Notes under the pieces: model-generated
What the model was told of the DNA's origin: nothing
The model's input: only the letters and a program-made list of their open reading frames with translations
The model's database searches: none
Program-made: the position numbers and the translations under genes
Source of the DNA: Rotaria macrura
Lineage: Eukaryota; Rotifera; Eurotatoria; Philodinida; Philodinidae
Assembly: GCA_900239685.1 (NCBI GenBank)
Contig: OENT01000166.1
Span: 62,001-126,000, forward strand
Direction: 5' to 3'
Length of the DNA stretch: 64,000 nucleotides
Part shown: positions 1 to 12,394 of the stretch, piece after piece
Position numbering within the stretch: position 1 is the stretch's first letter
Layout of the letters: each line of letters opens with the position of its first letter

Positions 1-43
1 CAACATATCAAGATTCGTACGAAGGAACTATTTCAAAATGTAC

Positions 44-263
44 CTTTAACGTCAATCAATTGATCTTCTGTTAGCGGTTGTCCATTAATTGGATCTGTTG
101 AAGATTCATGAAGATATTTAATGATTAAACGCTTCTCATAAATACAACCAGATACAGGTGAAAGAACTGGGTGTTCGGGAACTTCGTTCGAAACTAAAAT
201 TAAATAATCAACAATTGGATACTAAATGAAAGAAAGACACATACGAGAACATATGAGCGACAT
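44..263 (-). CDS. PRPF19: Pre-mRNA-processing factor 19, 5' end only (U-box)
   Basis: PRPF19 is a U-box ubiquitin ligase of the spliceosomal NineTeen complex. Only its start is here. Exon 1 is 263-245 (19 nt, MSLICS plus one base). A 51-bp GT-AG intron (244-194) follows, then exon 2 at 193-44, which ends at an AAAG/GTACAT donor. The spliced 56 codons begin [15 protein letters not shown] and continue through [11 protein letters not shown] and [17 protein letters not shown], matching the N-terminal U-box of animal PRP19 almost residue for residue. The phase-1 split at the end of exon 2 falls where the family has Val. The rest of the U-box, the coiled coil and the WD40 domain lie beyond the left edge. 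The very small first coding exon explains why simple ORF calling misses this gene. Identification is very secure; the exact start is supported by family alignment. Confidence 0.95.
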
Positions 264-3200
264 GATTGATAGATAATGTTTAACTGATTCAAGAAATAAG
301 AGAACGACGTTATCTAAAATAGGAATGAGTAATTTAAAATAATAATCAATATTGATTATTATTTAAGTAGTCACTATTGTTCATTAATGTTTTTGACATT
401 TTGATGTTTACAATTCTTTTAAATGTACTGCTTTTATCTGAATTTCGTTCAAGTCCTATTCTCAATAAGCACAGACCAGGGTCTAAAATGAGAAGTTTAA
501 TGCCGTCTACTCAAGTATAATGATATGAATTGCATTCTCGATTTAAAGTATGATAAATTTTTGTCGATAGTGGCCAAGTTTTGTTCAACACACACTAAAC
601 ACAAAATTGAAATGCGATTTGTTGCACATAAAAATCGAGACATATGAAAAGATATGTGTTGTGCAATTCTATGAAAACTAGTGACATACATATACATCCT
701 ACGTACAGATAATCATGAAAAAAAAGTAATTCACCAACAATAGATTCACAATGACCGCATATCTATTGGTTGGAAGATGACCGATTCATGTAAACATACA
801 TTCGAACAAATTTTCTAATCTGAAAATTTCCAAATTTTTGTGATTAATTTATTTTTTGATGCAATTGTTAAAATCCATCGTCGAAAGATGTCACTTACCT
901 CCGCTAATTTCGAATCATTCATAGGTCAATCATTTTCTCATAGAGAATTAACAGGTAATAGTCTACAACGTGCAGAGCAACGAAAATGACAGGACAATTG
1001 AAATCATATCGGATTGGTCGAAAAAGAGTAAAGCACATTGACATAATTGTACGTTTCATAGGATTTTAGCTGCATTTATTATTTATTAAATCGCGCTCTA
1101 TCCAACATGTTTTTCGCATCCTTTTACTTTAAATTTAGAGGATATTGCACTTTCGTAGAGTCTAACGAGCTTATGACCCTATTGATCAGGAAAAGATTTA
1201 TGTTTTCTTCTTGTTGTTTATTCCGCTTGATTGTAGATTAGTTTTTTTTTGAAATTCAATCAACTCATTACATCACAGCTTTCTTATCATTGTGGCATGT
1301 CCACATGAGAGACTAATTTTAGGTGCTTTCAACGAAAATATTGGCTTGATCGATGACGGAATACAGATCGGTGATTTTGTCAAAGTCGAACTACTTAGAT
1401 TTGTATTCGTGAATCATGACTGTACCGTATACATTTGTTGATTGATATGTGTACCACAGTCAAAAAATGGTCGTTTCCTAGACTTCTTTATGCAAAAATG
1501 CTAAGTTGAACAGGATACCCGACGAATCAAACGTTCACTTTTGTAACACGTCGCACTTATATCAGTAATACAGTCGAGTAAAGACGAATTCCAATAAGGT
1601 CTTACTTTGATTGTCATCAAGTCAATCAATAATTGAACTATGTTACAATAAAAAAGAATCCATGATGCACTTGCATAAATGCAATCTTGTTCAAAAAAAA
1701 GTTCTTCATTATCAATGATGAACTTAATGCGAACGTTTGATCTAAAGTCTAAAATAAATGTTTCACTTGAGTAACAATCGATGAAAACTTTCTAACGATA
1801 TTTGATATTGACTCTTTCATCGATAACACCAACAGACGAAGCATTATGAATGATATCATTATCAGCGTAAGGATATTTCCACTCGTGATCAATCTTTCAG
1901 ATCCAAGCTCTTGTTTTAAAAAATATTCTGTTCAGATGCACTTCAGAGAGCTAGATGATCTTCTCATTACGAATAATCATTATCATGATGAAATATATGA
2001 TACAGTATACTAGATCGAAAAAGAACAACTTTAAAGAATAAACTGTTGACCACTTGTTTTAACCGCTCGTTTCTGTTGACATATCATATAGTAGTTTTTG
2101 ACATGACTTAATGTCAATAGATTGCTTTAGCAAACTTACAGCAACTAGCCTAATCCTGAAAGTATAAAGCCAAAGTATTCGATAGTTATTGATTCATATT
2201 GATGTTCGAAGGGATATTATTTCAACATCAATTTTATTTCACATGGTAAAAGTGGGATTGTACGCCATCTTGTTGAAACTTCCAATGATTAACGTACGAT
2301 ACATTTTCATATTTAAGTACTATCGAAAGTACCGTGAAAAACAATCAAAAGCTGTCGCTTCATTGGATCGTACGAATAACGACACTAATTTTCTACAGAG
2401 ACATTTTTATCATGTTCGAATTGACTCACAGCCGGTTTTCTGTCATTTCATGAGTTACCAACTCGACTAATAAAAATATTTTTCACTTGTGATAACAGAA
2501 TCATTATTGCATCCTCTTTACGAAAACGAAACCATCCTTTCCTCATGGTAACCTTCGATTAACGATGGTTCGATCATTTTCTTGTACGATCCAATATAAA
2601 CGTCTTTTAGAGTATTCTCTGTGTCGTACTAATTCGAGAAAATATCTATAACGTTGGTCAGTTTTTGAGTGGAGAACTTTCTTTTTCCACTCAAACTAGT
2701 TTCCATTTTATGAACACATTCGTTTGCTGAAATAGATCGTTGCTAACAAAATGGTTTACACAGGTGACTGGTATATAGGTAACATCATTTGATAGAGATG
2801 TGACTTTGCAATATTTAAATGCACATATCTCTGAACAATGAGCTAATTTATAGCTGATTTTTTTCTATTCTCTAAGCATGTTTAGTTACTTGCAACATCC
2901 TGAAAAAAAAACAGGCCGAACGATCTTTATTGGAGAGACTTATAATCAAAAGACTAGTTTTAGCGACGTGACTCAAAAAAGGACATCAAACTTTCATAGC
3001 AAGCATATCATTTTGAATAATTGTGAATTGAAACAGCATTTTCGAAAACTAAATAGCGCATCTTGTAGACGACTCGGGAAGCTACAAAATACTCATCTAA
3101 CACTTTTCCTGAATATGTTTAGATTTTTAAATAAATTGACTTTATCGGGTGTTAGTGACATAACGGATTTGTGAGCGTTGTGATGCAATACAAATAAACT

Positions 3201-3945
3201 AGGGAAAAAATATCCTAGTAATCAAACAAAAAGAATGGAAAAGATTTTAAATTTTACAAATCCTTGCTCAGAGTTCCTGGATTGCGATATTATAACAGGA
3301 TTTATTTCTACATTGACTTGCTTATTTATAAAGCCAATTTTTCGGAAACAATTTTCTTGAATTGAATCTCGTTAAAAACTTTAATATCGATGCAGCTTGG
3401 ATTCCAAAATCTATACTGAAGTTTTCAGACTGTTTTTATCACATCGTTCGAAAGATGTTCACGATTGACCTTTAAATTTATTAATTTGAATTAAAAGTCA
3501 TGTGAAAGATCAAGCAATTTTACATAAGCATATAGTAAAAGACATTATTCAGAAAGAAAGCCTTTGTGGAGAATAAGATTCCAATGAATGGGGTTTGTGT
3601 TCTGTTTTGTCCATACATTTCTCAGATCAAGATTTTGTACTACTGTTGGAATTTTCCGAAGTTTACCATGTTATAGAAGTACTACTGCTCCTTATCAAAA
3701 AAAAAGACACAATACAATATACGATATAGTAATAGTTCCTGTTGAAGTGCATGTTACGATCAATAAAAAATCAAATCCCGTCAAACTACAAAAAGTATGA
3801 TTCATTTTGGCGCATTCGTTATTTCCATCTGTACCATCGATATTGTTCATGTTTATTCTTCAGTCTATCAAGACCTGCCATTTTATTCATATCTTTAACG
3901 AACTCATATGAGTATGCAGTGTCATAAAAATGATAACAATTTTCA
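264..3945. other. Intergenic stretch, no convincing gene
   Basis: AT-rich sequence between PRPF19 and the first GPCR. It holds several open frames of 60-98 codons on both strands, for example 2189-2470 and 2878-3174 on plus. None shows a recognisable domain, compositional bias or splice partner, and they look like chance frames. The PRPF19 promoter should lie just right of 263, but no clear TATA box was identified. Confidence 0.6.
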
Positions 3946-4899
3946 CTACTTCTGTTCTACTACACTTGGGGAAACAGGAGCAACAACAGCTCTTGGTCGA
4001 TTTCCTTTTATTGCACGCCATATTATTTTCCACGATTGAAGGAATCTTATATCAAGTGCAGCAATAATGATTGGATCTAGTGTTATTTCTATATAATTGA
4101 GCAGAGAAGTATAGATACCAGGTTCAGTATTAATATTGATAAATTGAAACGCAATCAAATTTGGACTCCATAATGCAATCCATGCTGAATAAAATATGAT
4201 CGTTTGTATTAGAAGAAGTTTTTTATGTCTATGACGAAGATGAATTATTTGTTGATTATGAATGCCTGTTATTGAACTTACATGACGAACACAAAATCCA
4301 ATAATGATTAAACTTGAAGAAACGGGTATAATATAGACAAAAAAAAGATTAAATATTTTTACAGATATATTTTCATATATTATATCACAAGATTGACCTG
4401 CTCGACGCCATAGCAGTGTCCAACGGGTAATAAATTGAATGACTACGTTAAGTGCTGGTAATATACAAATTAACCAAAGACTTAACAGAATTAAACGTGG
4501 ATTTTTTTTAAAAACATTTCGGCTAAATATAATTTGTGCACAACGACTAACATTTAATGCCAATAGAATATAACTTTGTACTGTATTTATGTAATATTTA
4601 GATGATGCTTCAAAATAACATACAACTAGTCGAAATGATGGATACAAACATACACGCCAATAACGTAGACCATACAAAATAAAAAATCGAACTAAAAGTA
4701 GAGCATCTGTTAGTAAATATGCGTATAGCCACATAAGATTTCTATGTCTTAATGATGAAAATATGGTACATTGAACCCAAAATATAGTATGAATGACAGC
4801 AGCAATGGAACATACGATGATAGTAGGGCCAAGATCATCAGCTGTACTTGGTGACCAAGACAAAACAGTGCAGTTCATTTGTTTTTCTTTATTTTGCAA
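3946..4899 (-). CDS. Orphan rhodopsin-like GPCR, single exon
   Basis: An uninterrupted 317-codon frame encodes a seven-helix receptor, presumably in the plasma membrane and coupled to G proteins. Helices are visible at roughly residues 23-46, 53-75, 97-121, 134-157, 186-206, 228-250 and 262-284. The extracellular N-terminus is short, with a potential N-glycosylation site (NCT) near residue 9. The canonical DRY at the end of helix 3 is replaced by SRC (ALNVSRCAQ), and the NPxxY position of helix 7 reads DPIIIAALD. A short basic tail follows. Translation could start at Met1 or at Met8 (MNCTV); Met8 leaves a more typical N-terminus. Intronless orphan receptors of this style are numerous in rotifer genomes (from memory, not searched). 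The ligand is unknown. Confidence 0.85.
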   Translation of the reverse strand: MQNKEKQMNCTVLSWSPSTADDLGPTIIVCSIAAVIHTIFWVQCTIFSSLRHRNLMWLYAYLLTDALLLVRFFILYGLRYWRVCLYPSFRLVVCYFEASSKYYINTVQSYILLALNVSRCAQIIFSRNVFKKNPRLILLSLWLICILPALNVVIQFITRWTLLWRRAGQSCDIIYENISVKIFNLFFVYIIPVSSSLIIIGFCVRHVSSITGIHNQQIIHLRHRHKKLLLIQTIIFYSAWIALWSPNLIAFQFININTEPGIYTSLLNYIEITLDPIIIAALDIRFLQSWKIIWRAIKGNRPRAVVAPVSPSVVEQK

Positions 4900-7011
4900 G
4901 CGACTTTAATTTGGTATCGAATAAAATACTCTAAGCATGAGGCATCTCGACAGGATCATCTCTCATAGGACGACTGCTATTATGTTATATTAATTGTAAT
5001 AAAGAAAACAAGAATAGAGAGAAGAAAAACAGGAAATAATTCTCTCATGAGGATAACTGTTAATGCATTATTAGTGCTGACGGACTCTGTTGAGAAGAGA
5101 TGAGCATTTTTTTTCAAATTAAAACTATTTTTTTTCCATAACCATACATTGAATGTTCGGATTCTTTTTTTCTCTTGTTTGAAAGTTATTATTGCGGGGT
5201 CGAAGTTTTTTTTTTCGCTCAAGCTTTTAGTTCATATTATTTTACTCACTGTTTTCACATGAAAATGAAAAATCATTAAATTTGACTACATTAAAATTTT
5301 CACCAATCGAATTAAGAAAATCTTAAGAATTCAATTAAATATAATCAGTACAACGACCTATGTAGTAATTGGTTCATTTAACATATACGTCGAAAGATCA
5401 CATACCTGTAAGGGCACACTGCCTGGGATTTAAAAAATGAACTTCTCTTATTTAGCCAATTATTGACGAAACGCTAATTTAAGTAATGTATTCTCTCAAT
5501 GATATGTCTAATGTTGAGAGTGTCGAGCTCATAACTATTACAGACTAAAACTGCACACAGTCGATAAATATGTAATGAATGTTATTAGCTTATCATATCA
5601 TATATATTTTATGTATTTAGATACATTATATGTTTTCAAATAGTGGATTTTAAATTCATCCTGTAGAATAGACTCCATTATTATTGTACTTGAATAGACC
5701 AGAGCAAATAAATTCTTCTTCTATGTGAACTAAAGTTTCTTATTCACGTAAAAAAACTATTGTTAGTTCTATGATTCTCATTTCTCCTTATTTTTTTAAA
5801 TATTTTCCAAAAGACCTATGAAATTTAAACGTGTTCTTGACCCATTCTAGAAATAAACTGAAAATGCAATTCATTGTATCGGGAAATACTCCAAAGTTTG
5901 AGTCGGTATCAACAAATGTTCTAATCATGCATTTTTTCTGCAGATTTCAGATGATTTCCATTGATGAGATCTTTTTCATATTTTTCCATCGAGAAAACCA
6001 TATTATTGTTGTCGACAATGATGCAACACATATTTGAAGAAGTGAGAAAAGGCATGTCAAGGTGTACATCTTGATTGGGAATTATTTTTTCTTCTATTAC
6101 GCTGTTGTACTATAACATGAGATAGGTGCTTTTAATTTAGTGCGTCCTTTCTTAAGACATTTACTTTTTCTTGCCTTGAGAAATAGCAAATAAAGATATA
6201 AAAAAGAGACTTGAGCACATCCGTTAAAATGAAATCAACATTTAAGTATACTATGCTTAAGAAACATCTTTGAAAAATTTAAGTGAATCAGTGAGCTCCT
6301 CTCAAACTTTGCTTGTTAAGTATTTCCAAATGCTAACATCAAACAGGATTTCTATCAATGCCGATTTACGAAGTTGAGAGAAACAGTTAATCAACTATGA
6401 ATTATATGTATTCTCAACAGAAAAACGATTACTTTTCATTTTTCTTCGATGAATACGTAAAAGATAATCGAGGAGTGCTTTTTATTGTAATTGATAACAT
6501 ATATTTCACATTTGCATTTTCTTTTTGATCTTCTCCTTCGCTTACACGACTGTATACTTATCATCCGACTGCATTAATTTAGCAAATAACTAAGTCAAAT
6601 CATTAACGACTCTGCACGAGATCATCTATCTTGAAGAGTAGAGATTATCTCGAGCAAAGTAGGGCAATAAATTCTAGATCTGTAATCAAAATTGAACTTA
6701 TTATATACTAAAACATGACTAGAAATACATGGTTCATTATTTTTTATTAAGAAAAAAAAATGCAAAACTGATATTAAAATCTATAGGAAAAAAACACTCT
6801 TTCAGTCTTTTCCTCCTTAATGAACAAGAATATAAAAATAACAAAGATTAATTAGTTAAAAAAGCAAATAAAAATTTGCATCATGAATAAAAATACAAAA
6901 TCATATAAATCATCCGGTGAATTACTTTATAAAAGAAAAATATTGAACGTCGTATCAAAATTTTATCGACAACACGAAAGAAAAGAAAAGGTATTGGAAT
7001 TTAAAATTTCA
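4900..7011. other. Intergenic stretch, nothing recognised
   Basis: AT-rich spacer between the GPCR and the downstream Rab gene, with short chance frames (4980-5222 minus, 5831-6037 plus) rich in homopolymer tracts. No domain, splice structure, RNA gene or terminal repeat was recognised. Confidence 0.6.
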
Positions 7012-10000
7012 TTAATGACAACATTTATTCTTTATTGCATCCTGTACTGTTGAACCTTTCCCAATATCTAAACCAACGGCATCATTTGGGGTACTTTGAG
7101 ATTGATCAAGGCGTCGCTTAAGTGCAAGTTTTGCTATTTCATTGAATACTTCTGCAATATTTTTATTATCTTTGACTGATATTTCGAAAAATGATAAATT
7201 ATTTTGTTCAGCATAATGACGTCCATCACGAGTTGATACCATTTTATTCACATTACTACTTACATCGTCTTTATTGCCAACGAGAATTTTAGGAACATCT
7301 ATGTCACAAAAATACTGTATTTGAGGCAATCGAACATTGATACTAGCAAAAGTTTCAATATCTGTAACCTTTGTATTAAGAAAAAAGAGAACGAAAAGCA
7401 AGTAAATGGGATTATAGCAAAAACAACAACAACAACAAAAGTGGAGGGGTCGACAACTTACATCGTAAACAATAATTATTCCATCAGCACCACGATAATA
7501 GGCATCTATTAAAAAGAAAATAGCCTGTATGTATTTGTCTCGAATGAAATATCTGTAACTATTTACTTGTTATTGAACGAAAACGTTCTTGTCCGGCAGT
7601 ATCCCTAGAAGAGAAAGAAAAGGTTCACGTCGATCAAATTTGATTCCGAATCACTTTGTTAACTTCAATAAAGGCAAAAGTAAAAGAAATTAAAATCCGA
7701 CGAACAAAGTATGCTTATATTTAATTCATACGACAACAAAACTAACCTAAGCTCAACAATTTTCATTCAAACTGTTTGAAAACAATTCGTATCTTTCTTA
7801 AGGTCACCTTCGCCTGTTCAAAAACAATAAAATTTCGCCCAGCAAGTCGAAATGTAAATAAAGACACGAGAAGATAGATTGAAGATCGTACTCACTCAGA
7901 AGTAGTACGATCTTTAATATAATACGCCATTTCTAGCAAAATTTTTCGATGACTTCCAATGAGAAAGATGCATTTTTCAGATAAAAGAGAAAATGATTTT
8001 CGGCTTTTCTCTGTTTGTGGATTTTATGATCGCACATGTAAAAGTTCACGGTGGGGGTCCTCATTCTCTCAATTTCATTTCTTTTAGGGCATAACGTTGT
8101 TCTTTTCTTTTAATTAAGCTTGTTTTTATTCTGTATACAAGCACTTATATAAATTGGCAGCCATTATTAGAGCGTTTTTAGGGATCTTCAACTTGCCACT
8201 ATTTTTTCACATAAAAACGAAGAATTTAGAAAAGAGAGCAATGTCATGCCCTGCATCTTGACATGATCTTTGAAAGAAAAAACATGATTAAATGTATACA
8301 ATGCCGACTCGCCGAGAACTGTTGGATATCATTTGAGCTATATCAGACTCTTGCTTGGTGAAGATCCCTCTTAAATATTATAGCATAGGGCTGAAATTTT
8401 TACTGTAGTCTCTTCATTAGAATAGCCCTCATACGGTCTGAAAATTTCCTTGGATTTGCATGTGCCTGATTCGAGATCGATTTTTAAAGCTAGGGATGGA
8501 CTTAGAGAAGCAAAACTTGAGTTCAAGTTTTGAGTAAATGACTAATGGGTCATTAATTATCTCATCGTTTTTAAACTAAGTGATTTTTAGAAAAGTTGCA
8601 CTCATACGGTGGCTTTTGTTTACATTTGCTGACGAAAACGTTTTTTGATCAAAAAAGTGCATCATACATTGGCAATAATTTCTCTTATTCTAACAGTGAA
8701 ACAAAATATTTGAACTCATTTAGTGAATATATCTAGAGCAGCATACCGAGAAAACTCTAATATCACTGTTATACAATAAAATTTGATGAAATAAAATAGG
8801 AATATGTCGAGCTGTTGCTATTTCTACTACATAAATTTCATATCTTATCAAATTCATTCATTTTTTCACATAACCGTCAACTTTTTAAAAGTACGCAGTC
8901 GATAAATACTACTTCAGCTTAGAATATTACCATGACAAGTAAGAAATTTTATGTAAGATAACAAAGTACCATTCTGATATTCCATTGCTCGTCTCGCTTT
9001 ACTACTTATTCTTATATACAGCCGACAAATCAAATTCATGCATGATTTCTACTTATGCTACGACATGTGTAAGTGCTTTGTGAATATTGCCGTTCACTAA
9101 ACCCCTTTAGTATGTCAGATTGGTTGCCTTTTTTCAATCCTATCTACTCTCAGGAGCTATATGATGAACAATATGAGATATCATGAATACCATTATTGAA
9201 GTTGAGCAGTTCGACATGCATATGACTGGCAATGGCTGTAAGTTTAAAAAATCAAGCACAATAAGTTTCATATCGTGTCATTTCTCTTATGTAGAACAGA
9301 AAGTAAATACTGATGGAACAACATGGACTCTGACAAAAAATTCCCATCGTTTCGTTGGTTTAGCGAACTTGGGCGTAACATTCTCAAGCGGAGTCGAATA
9401 CCACACTCCTTAACTGACGGGTAGCTATATCTGAATTTGTAAAAACATTTTCTTCATCGGATTTTTACTCATCATTGAGTTGAAGTCGTTGAAACGATTT
9501 CGGCTATAATTTCGCAATCAATTGTTCACTTTGAGTGTAGGATGGGGATAAGTGTGATTGGTTGGCGTATGCAATCGTAGAAGTGGATGAGTGTGATTGG
9601 TTGGCGTATGCAATCGTAGAAGTGGATGAGTGTGGGTATCTATGAGCGATCTTTTTAGTGCAAACAGTGATAATTAGCTTATCTTAAACGAACCGCTCCA
9701 ACTAATCTCAACTCACAACGACAGTTGACCCTAAATCCACAATAAAATTCAAATACTACACGTATACTCCACAACTTAAATCATGTATATGCCATATAAA
9801 ATAGGAATCGATACCTAAATATCAAATGCCAGACTGTTGAGTGCTACTTTCAGAAGCCGACTTCGATTACAGAAAATATCTGACATAAGAAAATGTTGCA
9901 ATTTTTCGTCCTATGACATTTTATCGTAGGGTCATTCCCACTATCAATTGATCTCTTTTTTGTATTCAAGCTCGTAAGAGTTTCAGTCTGATTGCCAATG

Positions 10001-10398
10001 ACTAATTTGATTGCAATCAACTATTGCTCTCTTCAATATTCTTATAAACGACAAAACATTTTGGCAAACACCATAGGAAAAAGAAACAAAGTCTTCCGGA
10101 AGTCTACTGTGTTTGGGGTACAAAGAGTTGCACCCATAGAGGACACTACTTGAACTCGAAAAGTCTTGTATCAAGAATCGAATTGCTAGTTGAAGTCATA
10201 AACGCACCATATTTGTAATCGGCATTTATAGTTACCAATGTTAATGATAGCTACTTGAAAATCTACGCCAATAGTTGCATTATAATTAGAATGAAAAATA
10301 CCATGAACCAAGCGAGTGGTTATAGAACTTTTTCCAACACCTGAATCTCCAACAATAAGAATTTTAAATGTTTGAACAGGTTCAAGATTTGTTGTCAT
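7012..10398 (-). CDS. Diverged Rab-family small GTPase (Rab copy B)
   Basis: Four exons (10398-10208, 7604-7567, 7505-7462, 7368-7012) splice to 209 residues. The first intron is about 2.6 kb; the others are 61 and 93 bp. Rab GTPases direct vesicle traffic as GTP-dependent membrane switches. Visible motifs are the P-loop GDSGVGKSS (17-25), switch I ATIGVDFQ, switch II DTAGQERFR, the base-binding NKDD and a C-terminal CCH prenylation signal. The G5 motif, normally ETSAK, reads EISVK. The usually conserved Trp of the helix after YDVT is Arg in a very atypical SINVRLPQIQ segment. The sequence is nearest to the Rab35/Rab1/Rab8 group. The gene lies about 200 bp downstream of Rab copy A, in the same orientation, so it probably arose by tandem duplication. 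Joining the first exon across 2.6 kb is inferred from matching phase at the W/D codon. Confidence 0.85.
9552..9636. repeat. 39-bp tandem repeat, 2.2 copies
   Basis: Two identical adjacent copies (9552-9590 and 9591-9629), beginning GTGTGATTGGTTGGCGTATG, are followed by a partial third copy. They lie inside the large first intron of Rab copy B. Identity of the copies indicates recent local duplication. Confidence 0.9.
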
Positions 10399-10595
10399 TT
10401 ATATAAAAAAACAAACAAAGATCTTATTTTAGTTTTCGTTTCGGTGAATTAGTATATTTACCAAAAATTTATTAATAAATAGATTATCAAAAAAACGAGA
10501 GAGAAAGAGATTCAATAAGAGCAAGAAATATAACATCATATGGAGATTTACAATGATGAAAATAGAAAAACTATTGAATGCATAAAAATAATTAT

Positions 10596-12394
10596 TTATT
10601 TGCAGCAAGTCTCCCTATGCTTCTTATCCTTTTTTTTTGAGCCGCTCACTTGAATAGATTGAGATGATGACGATCCATTTGTTAAATCATTATGTTTCGA
10701 TGAAAAGTTTCGATCACGTTCTCGTAAACGTTGCTCTAATGCTAAACGTGCAATACTATGAAAAGTTTCAGTAACATTTTTATTATCTTTTGCTGATGTT
10801 TCAAAAAAAGGTATTTTCATGTCACGAGCATATTGTTCAGCATCTCTAGTTGGTACAACTTTTCTTATTGTTCTATCTTCTACCGGTATAGTATCATCTT
10901 TATTTCCAACCAGCACTTTAGGTATATTATCATCACAGTATTTGTTTATTTCGTCAATCCAACGTTGAACACTAGAAAATGTTCCTGCATTTGTTACATC
11001 ATAAACAATTAGAACGCCGGCTGCATCTCGATAATACTTTAAGCAAAATAAACAGACAAACAAAGACAATAGATCAAAATGAAAACGTTTTAATAATAGT
11101 TACGGTTGTAGTTATCACACGGAATCGTTCTTGTCCAGCAGTATCCCTGAAAAAAATTCAAGAATAATATTTATATTCGAACACTGTCGATAGACTTTTA
11201 AGAGTCGATTCTTTCTTCTACAAAGAATTCACCTTTCAAATTATTCTTACTGTATTCAGTAAATGTGAGTTACAATCATTTTCGCAACATCTGAACTTCT
11301 CTAAAAATGATCTGACGACAAGTACGATATTCTTATAAATGAAAATTTCAATAGAACTGTTACAATATGGTAGTCAGAAATATCCTAATAGTGTCTAATT
11401 CTCATTATTGAAATTTTGCTTGTGCAAGAAAAGAAAAACAAGCTATGGTAGACATATTCAGTGCAACAATTATTTCTTGGCAACACTGCAGATTGTTATT
11501 GAAATACCATATATTCTAATATTGATTTTAACTTAAATGATTATCATTCAAAGAGAAACATCCATAAGTAGGAATCCTATCAAACTTTTCCAAGTTTAAA
11601 TCTTAAAATGACGTAATATGGCCGATGCTAAAAGAAAGATTAGATTCGAGAGTTCCTATTTCAACAGTAAATATCAATAATCATAAATATTCCTCTGAGC
11701 TCTTTGCTATGAAGTTATGGAAAATACATAAGACTGACTAGCAGATGAATTTCTATTAACATAAAACTTATCAGCTGTCTTCGAACTGACATGTATGAAA
11801 CATGAAAATATTCATTGTAACTGATCAAGTCGAGGAGCACTATCTATGACGCATGGATCATTCTCTTATGAATAGTTTCATACTTGCTGAAATGTCTTTA
11901 TTAAACGTGGCAAAGTGTACTGAAAAAATTTCGATGTAAAATTTAATATCATTCTTACGTTAGGATGAAATATGTTGAAAGATCAGTTCGGTGCATTTTT
12001 TTACACTGACTTTCGGCAGTTAATGGTACTGCTCCAAAATCTCGATTTTATTCTTAGTCTGAATAGGCAAACTATGTTCAATTTTAGAGAACAGTTAAAG
12101 TATTGATTCAGACAATATCAATAAATGTTATATTTTTTGACTAACCAAATTTGAATTTTACATTGATAACCATCAATCATTAATGTTCGAACTTTGAAAT
12201 CAACACCAATAGTTGGTAAAAACGTTGGCTGAAATGTTTCATCAACGAATCGAGTCATCAGACTGCTCTAAAAACCAAAAGAAAAATGACCAAAATATCT
12301 TTAAAACAATACATATATTGAAATAAACCTTTCCAACACTTGATTCCCCAATTATAAGAATTTTAAAAGAGAATGTTTCAATAGATTTGGCCAT
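10596..12394 (-). CDS. Rab-family small GTPase, Rab35-like (Rab copy A)
   Basis: Four exons (12394-12329, 12267-12146, 11146-11104, 11036-10596) splice to 223 residues with exact phase closure. Rab GTPases act in membrane trafficking, here probably at plasma membrane or endosomes if the Rab35-like assignment holds. Motifs are the P-loop GESSVGKSS (16-24), switch I TIGVDFK, switch II DTAGQERFR, YYRDAAG, NKDD, a canonical ETSAK and a C-terminal CCK for double geranylgeranylation. A nine-residue insertion (TIPVEDRTI) follows NKDD, and the hypervariable tail is Ser- and Lys-rich. The second intron is about 1 kb. AATAAA at 10600-10595 overlaps the stop codon and may be the polyadenylation signal. 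All catalytic motifs are intact, in contrast to the downstream copy. The subfamily is uncertain; membership in the Rab family is not. Confidence 0.93.

Noticed and set aside
2878-3174. Plus frame of 98 codons
   Set aside because: No recognisable motif or splice context; frames of this length occur by chance in several places here.
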